Notes under the pieces: generated by a model
Told to the model about the DNA's origin: nothing
Seen by the model: the letters and a program-made list of their open reading frames with translations, nothing else
Databases searched by the model: none
NCBI RefSeq assembly: GCF_039414295.1
Contig: NZ_JBCITM010000019.1
Coordinates: 1-64,000 of the forward strand
Length of the DNA: 64,000 bases
Reading direction: 5' to 3'
Source of the DNA: Anoxynatronum sibiricum
GTDB taxonomy: Bacteria > Bacillota > Clostridia > Peptostreptococcales > Tindalliaceae
Shown here: positions 41,644 through 50,760 of the stretch, in pieces
How the letters are laid out: each line of letters begins with the position of its first letter
Position numbering within the stretch: position 1 is the stretch's first letter
Translations under genes and position numbers: made by a program

Positions 41644-42672
41644 ATGAAGAAAATCTTAGCAATCCTGTTACTGATGACCATGGTATTGGCAGCCTGTGGC
41701 GGCGGTGCATCAGCACCGGCAGCACCGGCACCGGCAGAGTCGGGTGAGGCACCGGCTGAAACACCGGCAGAGGCACCGGCTGCGAGCCGTGACCTGTTTG
41801 TCACTGTGGCCACCGGACCCACCAGTGGTGTTTATTATCCCATCGGCGGTGCTTTTTCCAGCATTATTCAGAATGACTTGGGTTTCCGATCCTCTGCCCA
41901 GTCCACCGGTGCTTCTGTTGAAAACATCAACCTGATCCTCAACGGTCAGGCAGAACTGGCCATCACCATGGCAGATGCTGTCACGCAGGCTTACCTTGGC
42001 TTTGGTGCCTTTGAGGGAGAAGCCCCCAAAGAAGAACTTCGGGGTCTCATGAGCCTTTATCCCAACTATGTGCAGCTGGTCACCATGGAATCCACCGGCA
42101 TTGAAACCTTCTATGATCTGGAGGGCAAGCGTGTTGGTGTGGGGGCCCCCAACTCCGGAGTTGAACTGAATGCCCGTCTCATGTTTGAAGCCCATGGCAT
42201 GACCTATGACGATATTCGTCCTGACTACCTGAACTACGGCGAAGCTGTTGACCAAATGAGAAACGGCATGATAGACGCTGCATTTGTTACCTCCGGTATT
42301 CCCAACGCCACGGTGATGGATCTGGGAACCACCAATGCCATTCGCATTATCCCCATCGAAGGGGAAGGCATGGAGTACCTGAATGAAAATTATCCCTTCT
42401 TCACAGCCAACATTATTCCGGCTGGTACTTATGATAATGAAGAAGATGTTAACACAGCTACCATCATGAATCTGCTGCTGGTACACAATGACTTGCCGGA
42501 AGATGCCGTGTATGAGATCACCAAAGGCTTCTTCGATCATCTGGACACCATTCACAGCGCTCACAATGCGGCTAAAGAAAACATCAATCTTGACAGTGTG
42601 ATGGAGGGAATGGTTGTTCCCCTGCATCCTGGAGCGCAGCGTTACTTCCAGGAAGTGGGAGCCATTGACTAA
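41644..42672 (+). CDS. TAXI-family TRAP transporter solute-binding lipoprotein
   Basis: 342 residues. The signal peptide ends in lipobox LAAC (Cys18), followed by an Ala/Pro/Glu linker (about 22-48). The TAXI domain shows FVTVATGPTSGVYYPIGGAF, QSTGASVENINLILNGQAEL and DLEGKRVGVGAPNSGVELNA. TAXI proteins deliver solutes such as glutamate or other small acids to fused TRAP permeases; the ligand here is not predictable. AAAGGGGAG precedes the ATG. It is the first gene behind the sigma-54 promoter. Confidence 0.93.
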   Translation: MKKILAILLLMTMVLAACGGGASAPAAPAPAESGEAPAETPAEAPAASRDLFVTVATGPTSGVYYPIGGAFSSIIQNDLGFRSSAQSTGASVENINLILNGQAELAITMADAVTQAYLGFGAFEGEAPKEELRGLMSLYPNYVQLVTMESTGIETFYDLEGKRVGVGAPNSGVELNARLMFEAHGMTYDDIRPDYLNYGEAVDQMRNGMIDAAFVTSGIPNATVMDLGTTNAIRIIPIEGEGMEYLNENYPFFTANIIPAGTYDNEEDVNTATIMNLLLVHNDLPEDAVYEITKGFFDHLDTIHSAHNAAKENINLDSVMEGMVVPLHPGAQRYFQEVGAID

Positions 42673-42674
42673 CA

Positions 42675-43226
42675 GTGAAGACTGAAGCGGGAACCAAGTG
42701 GAGGGGGGAAACCTCCTCCTTTCTGCCATTCGCAGGTTTTCGAAAACTTAAATCAAAGCAGCAGGTACTGATACTGGCGGCACTCTGCCTGAGTCTCCTG
42801 TGGGGGCTCCTTCGATGGCTGCCAGCAGAGCCGGGGAGCATGATGGTGATCCGCACTGCAAATGACATGGAAGTTCAGTGGCACACAGCTGTTGAAACAG
42901 GTGATGTGCTGGTGTTTCACTGGGTTCATTCTGTGGAGCACATTCCCTGGCAGGAAACCTTTGAAGTGACGGCAGAAAACACACTTATGCTGACAGAATC
43001 CCGGTTCGCCGGATTTGGTGCCGGTATCCCCCATGAAAATCAGGGAGGGGTGCGGGTGGAAAACGGCTGGGTGATTCTGGATAATATCCAACGGGAGATG
43101 AAGCAATACGACTGGATTCATTCCCACACAGCGTTACCTGAAATCTGGCTTAACGGAAAGGTCATGCTGCAGGGAGCTGATCTGCCGCATCATCAACCCC
43201 TGACCCTGACCATTGAAGAGAGGTGA
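42675..43226 (+). CDS. DUF1850 membrane-anchored protein
   Basis: 183 residues. One hydrophobic helix lies near residues 29-47, followed by an extracytoplasmic domain with VFHWVHSVEHIPWQETFEV, the typical DUF1850 segment. DUF1850 genes are regularly found between TAXI and TRAP permease genes, as here, though the role is unknown. It starts with GTG two bases after the TAXI stop; the ribosome binding site is weak, suggesting coupled translation. Its stop overlaps a GTG of the permease frame. Confidence 0.82.
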   Translation: MKTEAGTKWRGETSSFLPFAGFRKLKSKQQVLILAALCLSLLWGLLRWLPAEPGSMMVIRTANDMEVQWHTAVETGDVLVFHWVHSVEHIPWQETFEVTAENTLMLTESRFAGFGAGIPHENQGGVRVENGWVILDNIQREMKQYDWIHSHTALPEIWLNGKVMLQGADLPHHQPLTLTIEER

Positions 43227-43231
43227 TTCAT

Positions 43232-45262
43232 TTGAACAGTGAACATGAAAAAAACCGGCAGGAACCGGGGGTTCAGCCGGAAGAAACCATCGAAAAAAGC
43301 ATCAGGGAACTGGAAATGGAAGCCATGGATGAGAAAAAGCAGCAGGAGCTGCTGGAGAAATTTGACAATGAATCCCGGGTGCGCACTTTCACCAACCGGG
43401 GCATGGCGCTTTTTGTGAAGGCGTTTGCCATTGCTGTATCCCTCTATCATTTATACACGGCTTATTTCGGAACACTGGTAACCCTGAAGCACCGTTCCCT
43501 CCATGTGGCCATGATTCTGGCCCTGGCCTTTGTGCTTTATCCTGCCTTCAAAAAATCCAGCAGAAACCGGCTGGCCTGGTATGATGCAATTTGCTCGGTG
43601 CTGGCCCTGTCGGTCACTGCCTATATTTTTTCGGACTATCTGGGAATTGTTCACCGGGCGGGGGTGCCCAATCAGCTTGACCTCTTTTTCGGTGTGGTTC
43701 TCATTTTTCTGGTGCTTGAGTCAGCCCGGCGGGTTACGGGCTGGGCGCTGCCTCTCATGGGCGTTATTTTTATATTGTATGCACTCTTTGGGCGTAACAT
43801 GCCTGGTTTCTTCGGCCACCGGGGCTACAGCTGGACACAGATCGCCAATCATTTGTTTGTTTCCACCGACGGGGTGTACGGAACCGCTGTTGGGGTGGCT
43901 TCCACCTATATTTTCCTCTTTATATTGTTTGGTGCTTTTATGAACAAGTCGGGAATGGGACAGTTTTTCAATGATATTGCACTGGCCTTTGCCGGTCACA
44001 CCAAAGGCGGACCAGCAAAAGTGGCGGTGATTGCCAGCGGCTTTCTGGGGAGTATTAACGGGGCAGCTGTTGCCAATGTGGTGACCACCGGGGCCTTTAC
44101 CATACCCCTGATGAAACGTACCGGTTACAGTGCAGATTTCTCCGGCGCGGTGGAAGCTTCCGCCTCTGTGGGTGGGCAGCTGCTGCCTCCCATTATGGGT
44201 GCGGCAGCGTTTATCATGGCAGAGGTGCTGGGTGTTCAGTACCGGGTCATTGTGATGGCAGCGATTCTGCCGGCTCTGCTGTACTATTTGGGCATTATGG
44301 TGCAGGTACAGATGAGGGCTTCGAAAAACGGACTGGAAGGCTTGCCAAAAGACCAGCTGCCCACCATTGGTGAGGTCATGAAAGAACGGGGACATTTGCT
44401 GCTCCCATTGATTTTCCTCGTTTACATGCTCTTTTTCAGTGGTCGGACCATCATTTACTCAGCTTTTCTCACCATCGTGGTGACCATTCTGGTGAGTATG
44501 CTGCGTCCAGCCACCCGCATGAACTTTAAGGATTTCCTGGACGCCCTTGATGCCGGTGCTCGTTCTTCAGTACCTGTGGCCCTGGCATGTGCAGCGGTGG
44601 GTCCCATTGTGGGGGTTGCCAGCATCACCGGGTTTGGACTGAGCATGGCCTACACCATTGTGTCTCTTGGAGGAACCAGTCTTCTCTTCACCCTCATGTT
44701 CACCATGCTGACCTGTATTATTCTGGGAATGGGATTGCCCAGTATTCCGGCGTACCTGATTACCGCCACCATGGCGGCTCCGGCACTGGTGCAACTGGGA
44801 ATTGAACCCATTGTGGCCCATTTATTCGTGTTTTATTTCGCCATGTTTGCCAACATCACCCCGCCGGTGGCCCTGGCTTCCTTTGCAGCGGCGGGAATTT
44901 CCGGCGGCAATGCCATGCGCACAGGCTTTGAATCCATGAAGCTTTCCATGGCCGGGTTCATCGTCCCCTATATGTTTGTGTACAACAAAGCCCTGCTCTT
45001 GCAGGGCACCAGCCTGGCAGAGGGAATCATGGTCACCATCACTGCCATCATCGGCGTGGTGATGCTGGGAAGCGCCGCAGAAGGATACTTCTTTGCCCGC
45101 ATGCCCATTCCCCTGCGCATCGTCCTCTTTGCCGCGGCACTTATGCTCATCAGTGCCAATATGCTGCAGGATGTGGTGGGGTTGGCAGTGATTGCGGTGG
45201 TATTGATGCTTCAATGGTCAAAAGCCAAAAAAGAAAAACATCAGGAACCCATATCAGCGTAA
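43232..45262 (+). CDS. TRAP transporter fused permease (4TM/12TM)
   Basis: About 676 residues. A charged N-terminal tail (about 1-50) precedes the small-subunit-like helices, then the large-subunit domain: GAFMNKSGMGQFF, SGFLGSINGAAVANVVTTG and YFAMFANITPPVALASFAAA are typical of fused DctQM permeases that work with TAXI proteins, normally driven by sodium. A TTG at 43232 follows AGAGAGGTGA at good spacing and is preferred; a GTG at 43223 overlaps that site and the preceding stop. It is the last gene of the sigma-54 operon. Confidence 0.92.
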   Translation: MNSEHEKNRQEPGVQPEETIEKSIRELEMEAMDEKKQQELLEKFDNESRVRTFTNRGMALFVKAFAIAVSLYHLYTAYFGTLVTLKHRSLHVAMILALAFVLYPAFKKSSRNRLAWYDAICSVLALSVTAYIFSDYLGIVHRAGVPNQLDLFFGVVLIFLVLESARRVTGWALPLMGVIFILYALFGRNMPGFFGHRGYSWTQIANHLFVSTDGVYGTAVGVASTYIFLFILFGAFMNKSGMGQFFNDIALAFAGHTKGGPAKVAVIASGFLGSINGAAVANVVTTGAFTIPLMKRTGYSADFSGAVEASASVGGQLLPPIMGAAAFIMAEVLGVQYRVIVMAAILPALLYYLGIMVQVQMRASKNGLEGLPKDQLPTIGEVMKERGHLLLPLIFLVYMLFFSGRTIIYSAFLTIVVTILVSMLRPATRMNFKDFLDALDAGARSSVPVALACAAVGPIVGVASITGFGLSMAYTIVSLGGTSLLFTLMFTMLTCIILGMGLPSIPAYLITATMAAPALVQLGIEPIVAHLFVFYFAMFANITPPVALASFAAAGISGGNAMRTGFESMKLSMAGFIVPYMFVYNKALLLQGTSLAEGIMVTITAIIGVVMLGSAAEGYFFARMPIPLRIVLFAAALMLISANMLQDVVGLAVIAVVLMLQWSKAKKEKHQEPISA

Positions 45263-45359
45263 GGGTCAGCAACACCAATTAACAAAAAAATTGGAAACGG
45301 CTGTTCCTATGAATCGGCCAGTAAGAATCGATTCTACCATTTTGATGAGTCTCATAGAA

Positions 45360-45386
45360 AATCCTGACGGTATCTTCGGCAGGATT
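45360..45386 (+). repeat. upstream copy of the TRAP-operon terminator stem-loop
   Basis: These 27 bases (aatcctgacggtatcttcgg plus caggatt) match 45595-45621 except for one base, but lack the T run. It borders copy B of the dispersed repeat. Confidence 0.88.
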
Positions 45387-45594
45387 GAGGTTGAAGACAA
45401 AGGGGTTTGGCCAGGGCATCTGATTCCAATCGTGTGTGTTTTTAGTCGAAAGTCTCGAAAACAGCGCCTGAACTCGCTGTGCTCAAACAGCAGGCGCTGG
45501 CGGTTTTCTCATCTTTTCGAAAAAACACTGACAAGATTTCCGAGGCTGCCCTTTACCAAATCCCTTGTCTTCATCATATTTTGTCTGCAGTCTG
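45387..45594 (-). repeat. ~208-bp dispersed repeat element, copy B (inverted)
   Basis: This is the reverse complement of the element at 33592-33798, about nine of ten positions identical by eye. It is bounded on both sides by copies of the 27-bp terminator stem-loop. The gap 45263-45734 otherwise contains no gene. Confidence 0.88.
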
Positions 45595-45625
45595 AATCCT
45601 GCCGGTATCTTCGGCAGGATTTTTT
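45595..45625 (+). terminator. rho-independent terminator of the TRAP operon
   Basis: aatcctgccg pairs perfectly with cggcaggatt around a 7-base loop, followed by six T. Confidence 0.92.
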
Positions 45626-45734
45626 GAGCTGATTGTCTTGCATAATTAAAGATGAATTGGGTAGTAACAGCAGGAAGAAGTAAAAATAGCTTCATGGTAT
45701 CAAAGAGACAGAAATGTGACGGGAGTGGCAGATC

Positions 45735-47048
45735 ATGAAGATTAAAAACAACCATCAGCAAGACCGGATTGTGGCGCTGCTCAGGCAGGGTGAGACGGCG
45801 GCGGCTGATCTTCGTATGGGTATGGAAATAGAACATGTGGTGGTGAATGCGCAAACCCTGGAATCGGTGAACTATTATCAGGAAAAGGGGATTGAAACCA
45901 TTCTGAAGCAACTGATTCCCAAGGGCTATGATCCCATTCATGAAGGCGAGCATGTGGTGGGACTGCGCCACCCGGAGTATGTGATCACCCTGGAACCAGG
46001 AGGACAGCTGGAAATCAGCATTGATCCCAGTGATGAGCTGGAAGTGATTTATCGGCGGTATTGGACCTTCCTTCACCACATGTTACCGGTGCTGGAAACC
46101 CAGGGTCAGTGGCTGCTGGCCATAGGCTATCATCCCCGCACCTCCATCCATGACATTCCCTTTAACCCTAAAAAAAGATATCAGTACATGTCGGAGTATT
46201 TTCAGCAAACCGGCCGGTATGCTCATTACATGATGAAGGGAACTGCTTCCCTTCAGGTGATCGTGGATTATATAGATCAGACAGATTTTATCGAGAAGTT
46301 CCGGGTGGCTCATTTTCTCATGCCATTTTTGGCGCTGCTGACAGATAATGCTCCCTATTTTGAAGGGGAGCCTGCTCACCAGTTCAGCATGCGGACTGCC
46401 ATCTGGGATGAAACAGACCCGGCCAGATGCGGGCTGATTCCAGGAGTGATGGATACAGAGTTTGGCTACCAGTCATATGCCGATTATATTCTGCAGACGC
46501 CTCCCATCCTGGTTCAGCAGGGCCATACCTACAGGGGCACCGGCGACATGCCTGCTGCAGCGCTGGAAGGGTTGGAGAGTTTCAGTGATGCGGAAGCGGA
46601 TCATCTTTTGTCCATGGTTTTTCCTGATGTACGGGTGCGTCGATACATTGAGATTCGCATGGCAGACTCGTTGCCCCTTCCCCTCAGCTTCGGGTTTGCT
46701 GCACTGGTGAAGAATCTCTTCTATCGGGAAGCCTCTCTCCGTTATTTGTACCACCTTTCCCAGGGGATGAGTGACGCCCGCTTGAATCAGTTGCGCCACG
46801 ACATGCAGCAACAGGGCTATCATGCCCGCTTTGGAGGCACCACATGCCAGCAGATGTTGCTGACACTGCTGGATCTGGCCAAGCAGGAAGCCACTGATCG
46901 GGAGCTGACATGGCTGGGACATCTGGAAAATTTGGTGGTGAACCAGGAAACCCCGGCAGCCTACAGCCGGCGCAGGGTGGCAGCAGATGGCTGGCAGGGC
47001 CTTGAATGGTGCGCCGCTCACCGATGGACAGAGGAGGAAACCTTGTGA
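45735..47048 (+). CDS. glutamate-cysteine ligase family enzyme (GCS2/plant-EgtA type)
   Basis: 437 residues. MGMEIEHVVVN near residue 28 and HPEYVITLEPGGQLEISIDP (about 78-97) are the ATP/metal and glutamate-site motifs of the carboxylate-amine ligase fold. ALLTDNAPYFEG, FSMRTAIWDETDPARCGLIP and RRYIEIRMADSLPLP follow as in EgtA and plant-type enzymes. The expected product is gamma-glutamylcysteine or a related gamma-glutamyl amide. It is unlike the bifunctional GshF usual in Firmicutes. Its stop overlaps the next gene's GTG (GTGA), so the ATP-grasp enzyme likely uses its product. Confidence 0.88.
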   Translation: MKIKNNHQQDRIVALLRQGETAAADLRMGMEIEHVVVNAQTLESVNYYQEKGIETILKQLIPKGYDPIHEGEHVVGLRHPEYVITLEPGGQLEISIDPSDELEVIYRRYWTFLHHMLPVLETQGQWLLAIGYHPRTSIHDIPFNPKKRYQYMSEYFQQTGRYAHYMMKGTASLQVIVDYIDQTDFIEKFRVAHFLMPFLALLTDNAPYFEGEPAHQFSMRTAIWDETDPARCGLIPGVMDTEFGYQSYADYILQTPPILVQQGHTYRGTGDMPAAALEGLESFSDAEADHLLSMVFPDVRVRRYIEIRMADSLPLPLSFGFAALVKNLFYREASLRYLYHLSQGMSDARLNQLRHDMQQQGYHARFGGTTCQQMLLTLLDLAKQEATDRELTWLGHLENLVVNQETPAAYSRRRVAADGWQGLEWCAAHRWTEEETL

Positions 47049-48406
47049 AAGAAACGCTGAGCCCCTATTGGGATCAATACCGACAGTGGGTTTTAGCCCA
47101 CCCCCTGGAAATGCAGGCTTCCCATGAAAGGTTGATGGCAGAGGTGGCAGATTCGCCGGCGAAATACAAGGGCAAGCCGGTGGAATTTCTCCACCAGCCC
47201 TTTTTTATGACGTCCTCTCAATGGCAGCATCTTGACCGCATCACTCAGACGATGATGAACCTCATCAAGCGGGTGACCAGGGAATATGTGGAGAATCCGG
47301 CTTTTCGAAAGCATTTTCCTTTCTCGCCTCTGACAGAATCCCTGATTCTGAGGGATCCGGGCTACGATTATTCCGTGCCCGTCACTCGCATCGATCTCTT
47401 TTATCAATTGGAAACAGGGGCTTTTCAGTTTTGTGAAATCAATACCGATGGTTCTTCCGGCATGGTGGAAGCCCGTGAACTGCAGCAGATCATTGGCGGC
47501 TCTCCTGCAGTGAAAGCGTTGAATTTAAAGGCCGATGCCCTGCAGGGCGGTGAATTTTTCAACAGTTGGATCAATGCACTGCAGAGGAACTACCGTCATT
47601 GGAGGGCGTCCCGGAACAAAGGAACTGATTTTCCGGAAATTCCCCGGGTGGCCATTGTGGATCTCTTTTCCAGTGAGCCGCCTTCAGAGTTCATGGAGTT
47701 TCAAAAATCCTTCGAAGATGCCGGTTGCCCCTGTGTGGTGGTGGATGCACGTGACCTGGTGCTGAAAAATGGCCGGCTGATGGCGGGGAATCAGGTGATT
47801 GATGTTATTTATCGGCGGCTGGTCACCTGGGAACTGGTGGAGAACTGGCAGCAACTGACACCTCTGGCAGAAGCCATCGAAACAGATCAGGTGTGCCTGG
47901 TGGGGGCGGTGAGATCTCAGATTCCCCATCACAAACGGTTTTTTGCGATTCTTCATGATGAGGAAGCCACCGGGTTTCTGGATGAATCCCAGCGCCGTTT
48001 TGTTCGGGAGCATGTGCCCTATACCGCCCAGCTACAGCAGAAGGATGAAGCCGTCTGGCAGCACTGGCTGAAAGAAAAAGACCGGTACATCATCAAGCCT
48101 GAAGACCGATATGCCTCTTATGGCGTTTATGCGGGACAGGACTGGTCTTCGGAGGAGTGGGAGAAAAAGCTTCAAAAGGCGGCAGAGGAAGATTATCTCA
48201 TTCAGGAGTTCTGTCAGGTGCCCCAATTACCCATGGCCATGATGAAAGACCGGCAGGTGGATTTCGAACCTTTTTATTACCTCACCGGCTGCTTTGTCTA
48301 CAATGAGGTTTTTCAGGGCCCCTACATCAGGGCGGGACGTCACAGCATCATCGGCAGTGTGGTGGAATGTTTCACCGTGCCGGCTTTTCGGGTGGCGGAT
48401 CAGTGA
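47045..48406 (+). CDS. glutathionylspermidine synthase-like (circularly permuted) ATP-grasp enzyme
   Basis: 453 residues. RIDLFYQLETGAFQFCEINT followed by DGSSGMVE (about 119-146), DVIYRRLVTWEL (about 255-266), RSQIPHHKRFFAILHD (about 299-314) and YIIKPEDRYASYGVYAG (about 350-366) match the ATP-grasp domain of the glutathionylspermidine-synthase family. The enzyme should join a carboxyl group to an amine. The amidase half of bifunctional Gsp synthases is absent. GAGGAGG precedes the GTG at 47045. Coupled to the gamma-glutamylcysteine ligase gene, it probably completes a thiol or peptide; the second amine is unknown. Confidence 0.82.
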   Translation: MKETLSPYWDQYRQWVLAHPLEMQASHERLMAEVADSPAKYKGKPVEFLHQPFFMTSSQWQHLDRITQTMMNLIKRVTREYVENPAFRKHFPFSPLTESLILRDPGYDYSVPVTRIDLFYQLETGAFQFCEINTDGSSGMVEARELQQIIGGSPAVKALNLKADALQGGEFFNSWINALQRNYRHWRASRNKGTDFPEIPRVAIVDLFSSEPPSEFMEFQKSFEDAGCPCVVVDARDLVLKNGRLMAGNQVIDVIYRRLVTWELVENWQQLTPLAEAIETDQVCLVGAVRSQIPHHKRFFAILHDEEATGFLDESQRRFVREHVPYTAQLQQKDEAVWQHWLKEKDRYIIKPEDRYASYGVYAGQDWSSEEWEKKLQKAAEEDYLIQEFCQVPQLPMAMMKDRQVDFEPFYYLTGCFVYNEVFQGPYIRAGRHSIIGSVVECFTVPAFRVADQ

Positions 48407-48461
48407 AAGAGATTGTTACTTTTTGGTTACGAAACCCACAATTCATCAGGTAAATCATAGC

Positions 48462-48510
48462 GCCCGGCTGTTGAATCAGTTATAATGAACTGAGAGAGAA
48501 CAGACCGGGC
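48462..48510 (+). other. 49-bp interrupted palindrome with TATAAT at its centre
   Basis: Outer gcccggctgtt/aacag-a-ccgggc and inner tcagtt/aactga arms fold into one long hairpin, followed by attttg. It could be the terminator of the thiol operon or a regulatory hairpin. TATAAT at 48481 lies in its loop without a good -35 box. Confidence 0.5.
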
Positions 48511-48543
48511 ATTTTGACGGATTTCTCCAAGGGGGGCTGGCCA

Positions 48544-49758
48544 TTGAGGATCAAATGGGATCGTCAGTATCTGAAATATACTTTTTATGCGGCACTGACC
48601 ATCATCATTGCCATTGCTTTTTTTCACATGGTCGATAACCTGTCTCTTTTCGTCAGCTCCATTCGAACCGCTTTTCGATGGACCAGACGACTCATCAGTC
48701 CCTTTATCATCGCCGCCTTCATTGCTTATTTGATGAATCCGGGCGTGCGGTGGTTTGAGCACCGGGTCTATGGGCGCATTCCATCTTTAATCAATCGTCA
48801 CCGAATCAAACGGAATGCCAGTATTGCCACTGTTTTTTTTATTCTGGCAAGTGCCATTATTGGGCTGGTGATGGTGGTGGCGCCGCAAATTGCCGCTAAC
48901 ATACGTGAGATTGCCAAGCGGGCGCCTGAGTATGCTGCTTTTATTGAAAATCTGGTGCAGAACTGGTCGGAAGAGATCAGCTCCATGCGTTTCTACAACG
49001 TGAATGTGTACGAGTATCTGGAACCAATGGAGAAGAAAATTGTCAGTTATTTTGATCAGGCGGGGGAGTTGCTGGACACCATGGTGGCCATGGTGGTGAA
49101 CCGGGCGCTGATCATCACCTCGGGTTTTCTGAATTTCCTGCTGGGACTGGTCATCTCCTTCTACGCATTGGCTGATAAAGAATCCTTTAAAAAGGGAATT
49201 GAACGTTTTCTTAGAGCCTTTATCTCCAGTGAACGGGTGGAAGGGATCAAACAGTTTGGCAGGGATGCAGACCTGCTGTTTTCCAGGTTTATTGTGGGTA
49301 AAACCCTTGACTCGGTGATCATTGGTATTCTATGCTACATTGGCATGAGTTTCTTGAATGTTCGTTACGCTCTGTTGCTGAGTGTGGTGGTGGGAGTAAC
49401 CAATATGATTCCCTATTTTGGCCCGTTCATTGGCATGGTACCGGCTGGTTTTTTGACCCTCTTCGAAGGACCAATGAAAGCGCTTTGGGTGGTGCTGTTT
49501 ATTCTGGCGTTGCAGCAGTTCGACGGGCTTTACCTGGGTCCCAAAATTCTGGGGAACAGCGTGGGGATTCCCCCGTTCTGGGTGATCTTCTCCATCGTGG
49601 TGGGTGGCAAGCTCTTTGGCGTCATGGGTATGTTTCTGGGGGTACCGGTCTTTGGTGTCATCCGGCTCTTTGTTTTTCGAATTCTGGATCAGCTGGTGGC
49701 TCAAAAGGAAGCTTTGGTGCCGCTGATTATGGAAGAAGATCAACAGGATACCTCGTGA
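48544..49758 (+). CDS. AI-2E family (PerM/YtvI-like) membrane protein
   Basis: 404 residues with about eight hydrophobic segments. FIIAAFIAYLMNPGVRWFEH near the start, a soluble middle with amphipathic helices (about 105-190), and the conserved MIPYFGPFIGMVPAGFLTL (about 284-302) and LGNSVGIPPFWVIFSIVVGG are typical. The family includes quorum-signal and ion exporters; substrate not predictable. The TTG at 48544 is chosen because AAGGGGGG lies about nine bases ahead; TTG 48514 has no such site. Confidence 0.88.
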   Translation: MRIKWDRQYLKYTFYAALTIIIAIAFFHMVDNLSLFVSSIRTAFRWTRRLISPFIIAAFIAYLMNPGVRWFEHRVYGRIPSLINRHRIKRNASIATVFFILASAIIGLVMVVAPQIAANIREIAKRAPEYAAFIENLVQNWSEEISSMRFYNVNVYEYLEPMEKKIVSYFDQAGELLDTMVAMVVNRALIITSGFLNFLLGLVISFYALADKESFKKGIERFLRAFISSERVEGIKQFGRDADLLFSRFIVGKTLDSVIIGILCYIGMSFLNVRYALLLSVVVGVTNMIPYFGPFIGMVPAGFLTLFEGPMKALWVVLFILALQQFDGLYLGPKILGNSVGIPPFWVIFSIVVGGKLFGVMGMFLGVPVFGVIRLFVFRILDQLVAQKEALVPLIMEEDQQDTS

Positions 49759-49800
49759 ACCATTTACACAAGCCAATCAACTGATAAACAGTAAGCCATA

Positions 49801-49833
49801 CAAAAGCCCCGCCGGCAGCCGGTGGGGCTTTTG
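49801..49833. terminator. bidirectional terminator
   Basis: caaaagccccgccgg pairs with ccggtggggcttttg, giving A and T tracts on both strands between the convergent permease and hydrolase genes. Confidence 0.9.
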
Positions 49834-49886
49834 TATGGCTTATAATCCCGTTGACTATGATCTCCCGCGGTAAGCATACCGGAGAA

Positions 49887-50555
49887 CTAAAACTCAAAAG
49901 TATCACCCGGGGCAAGTATTTTGGTCTGGGAAGCGTTGTTTCCGGCGGCAAAGGTTTTGGGATCAGCCTCAATCACCGGAAAGGTGTTAAAGTGCATGGG
50001 AATGGCCACGGCCGGGCGAATCATCTCCACAGCCCGCAGGGCATCCGTCACATCCATGGTGAAATTGCCGCCGATGGGCAGCAGCGCCACGTCGATGGAT
50101 TCCACTTCCAGCAGCTGCATGTCCATGGTGAGCCCGGTGTCACCGGCGTGGTATAGCTTTTTCCCTTCCACTTCAATCACAAAGCCGCCGGGATTTCCCC
50201 CGTATACCATACCCTCTGGGGTTTCAATACCTGAACCATGGAGCGCGGGGGTCATTTTCACCACGCCGAAATCCATGGTGGTGCGGCCGCCAATGTGCAT
50301 GGCGTGACAGGCAACCCCCTGTTGTCCCAGATAGTGGCAGATTTCATAGTTGGCAATCACCGTGGCTCCTGAAGCCTTTGCCAGGGCGACGGCATCCCCC
50401 AGATGATCACCATGACCATGGGTCAGAAAGAGATGGGTGAGTTGGGTGTCGTCATAGATTTTTTTCACATCTCCCGGAATGAAGGGGTCAATCATCGCTT
50501 TCAGCGTGCCGGCCTCCATGTAAAAAGCCGAATGTCCCAGATGCTGGATTTTCAT
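49887..50555 (-). CDS. metal-dependent hydrolase, UPF0173 (metallo-beta-lactamase fold)
   Basis: 222 residues. The THGHGDH motif (about 46-52), HAGDTGLTMDM (about 137) and the final histidine in IPMHFNT give the metal ligands of the MBL fold; KIQHLGHSAF is the usual UPF0173 start. The substrate is unknown. Two starts (50561 and 50555) are possible; 50555 leaves a better distance to AAAGGTGG. Confidence 0.92.
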   Translation of the reverse strand: MKIQHLGHSAFYMEAGTLKAMIDPFIPGDVKKIYDDTQLTHLFLTHGHGDHLGDAVALAKASGATVIANYEICHYLGQQGVACHAMHIGGRTTMDFGVVKMTPALHGSGIETPEGMVYGGNPGGFVIEVEGKKLYHAGDTGLTMDMQLLEVESIDVALLPIGGNFTMDVTDALRAVEMIRPAVAIPMHFNTFPVIEADPKTFAAGNNASQTKILAPGDTFEF

Positions 50556-50609
50556 GATCATCCACCTTTCTGAAATTTGTCTGAATCAACTGACGAATTC
50601 TCTGAGTTC

Positions 50610-50637
50610 ATTATATCACAGCACTGATCTCATTCAA
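50610..50637 (-). promoter_or_regulatory. promoter of the UPF0173 gene
   Basis: On the minus strand: TTGAAT, 16 bp, TATAAT with an upstream TGA (extended -10). Confidence 0.65.
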
Positions 50638-50701
50638 AGGCTTCCCTTCAGACAGTATCCATCAGTCAGCTGCCCTGATCAAATCCTTTTTTTTCAACTT
50701 A

Positions 50702-50729
50702 AACGCCTCCAGGATGACCGGGAGGCGTT
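50702..50729 (-). terminator. weak terminator after nhaC
   Basis: aacgcctcc pairs perfectly with ggaggcgtt, but on the minus strand only three T follow (tttaagttg). Probable end of the nhaC transcript. Confidence 0.5.
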
Positions 50730-50760
50730 GTAGCTGTGCGTAAGCTATCAATGGAAAAAC

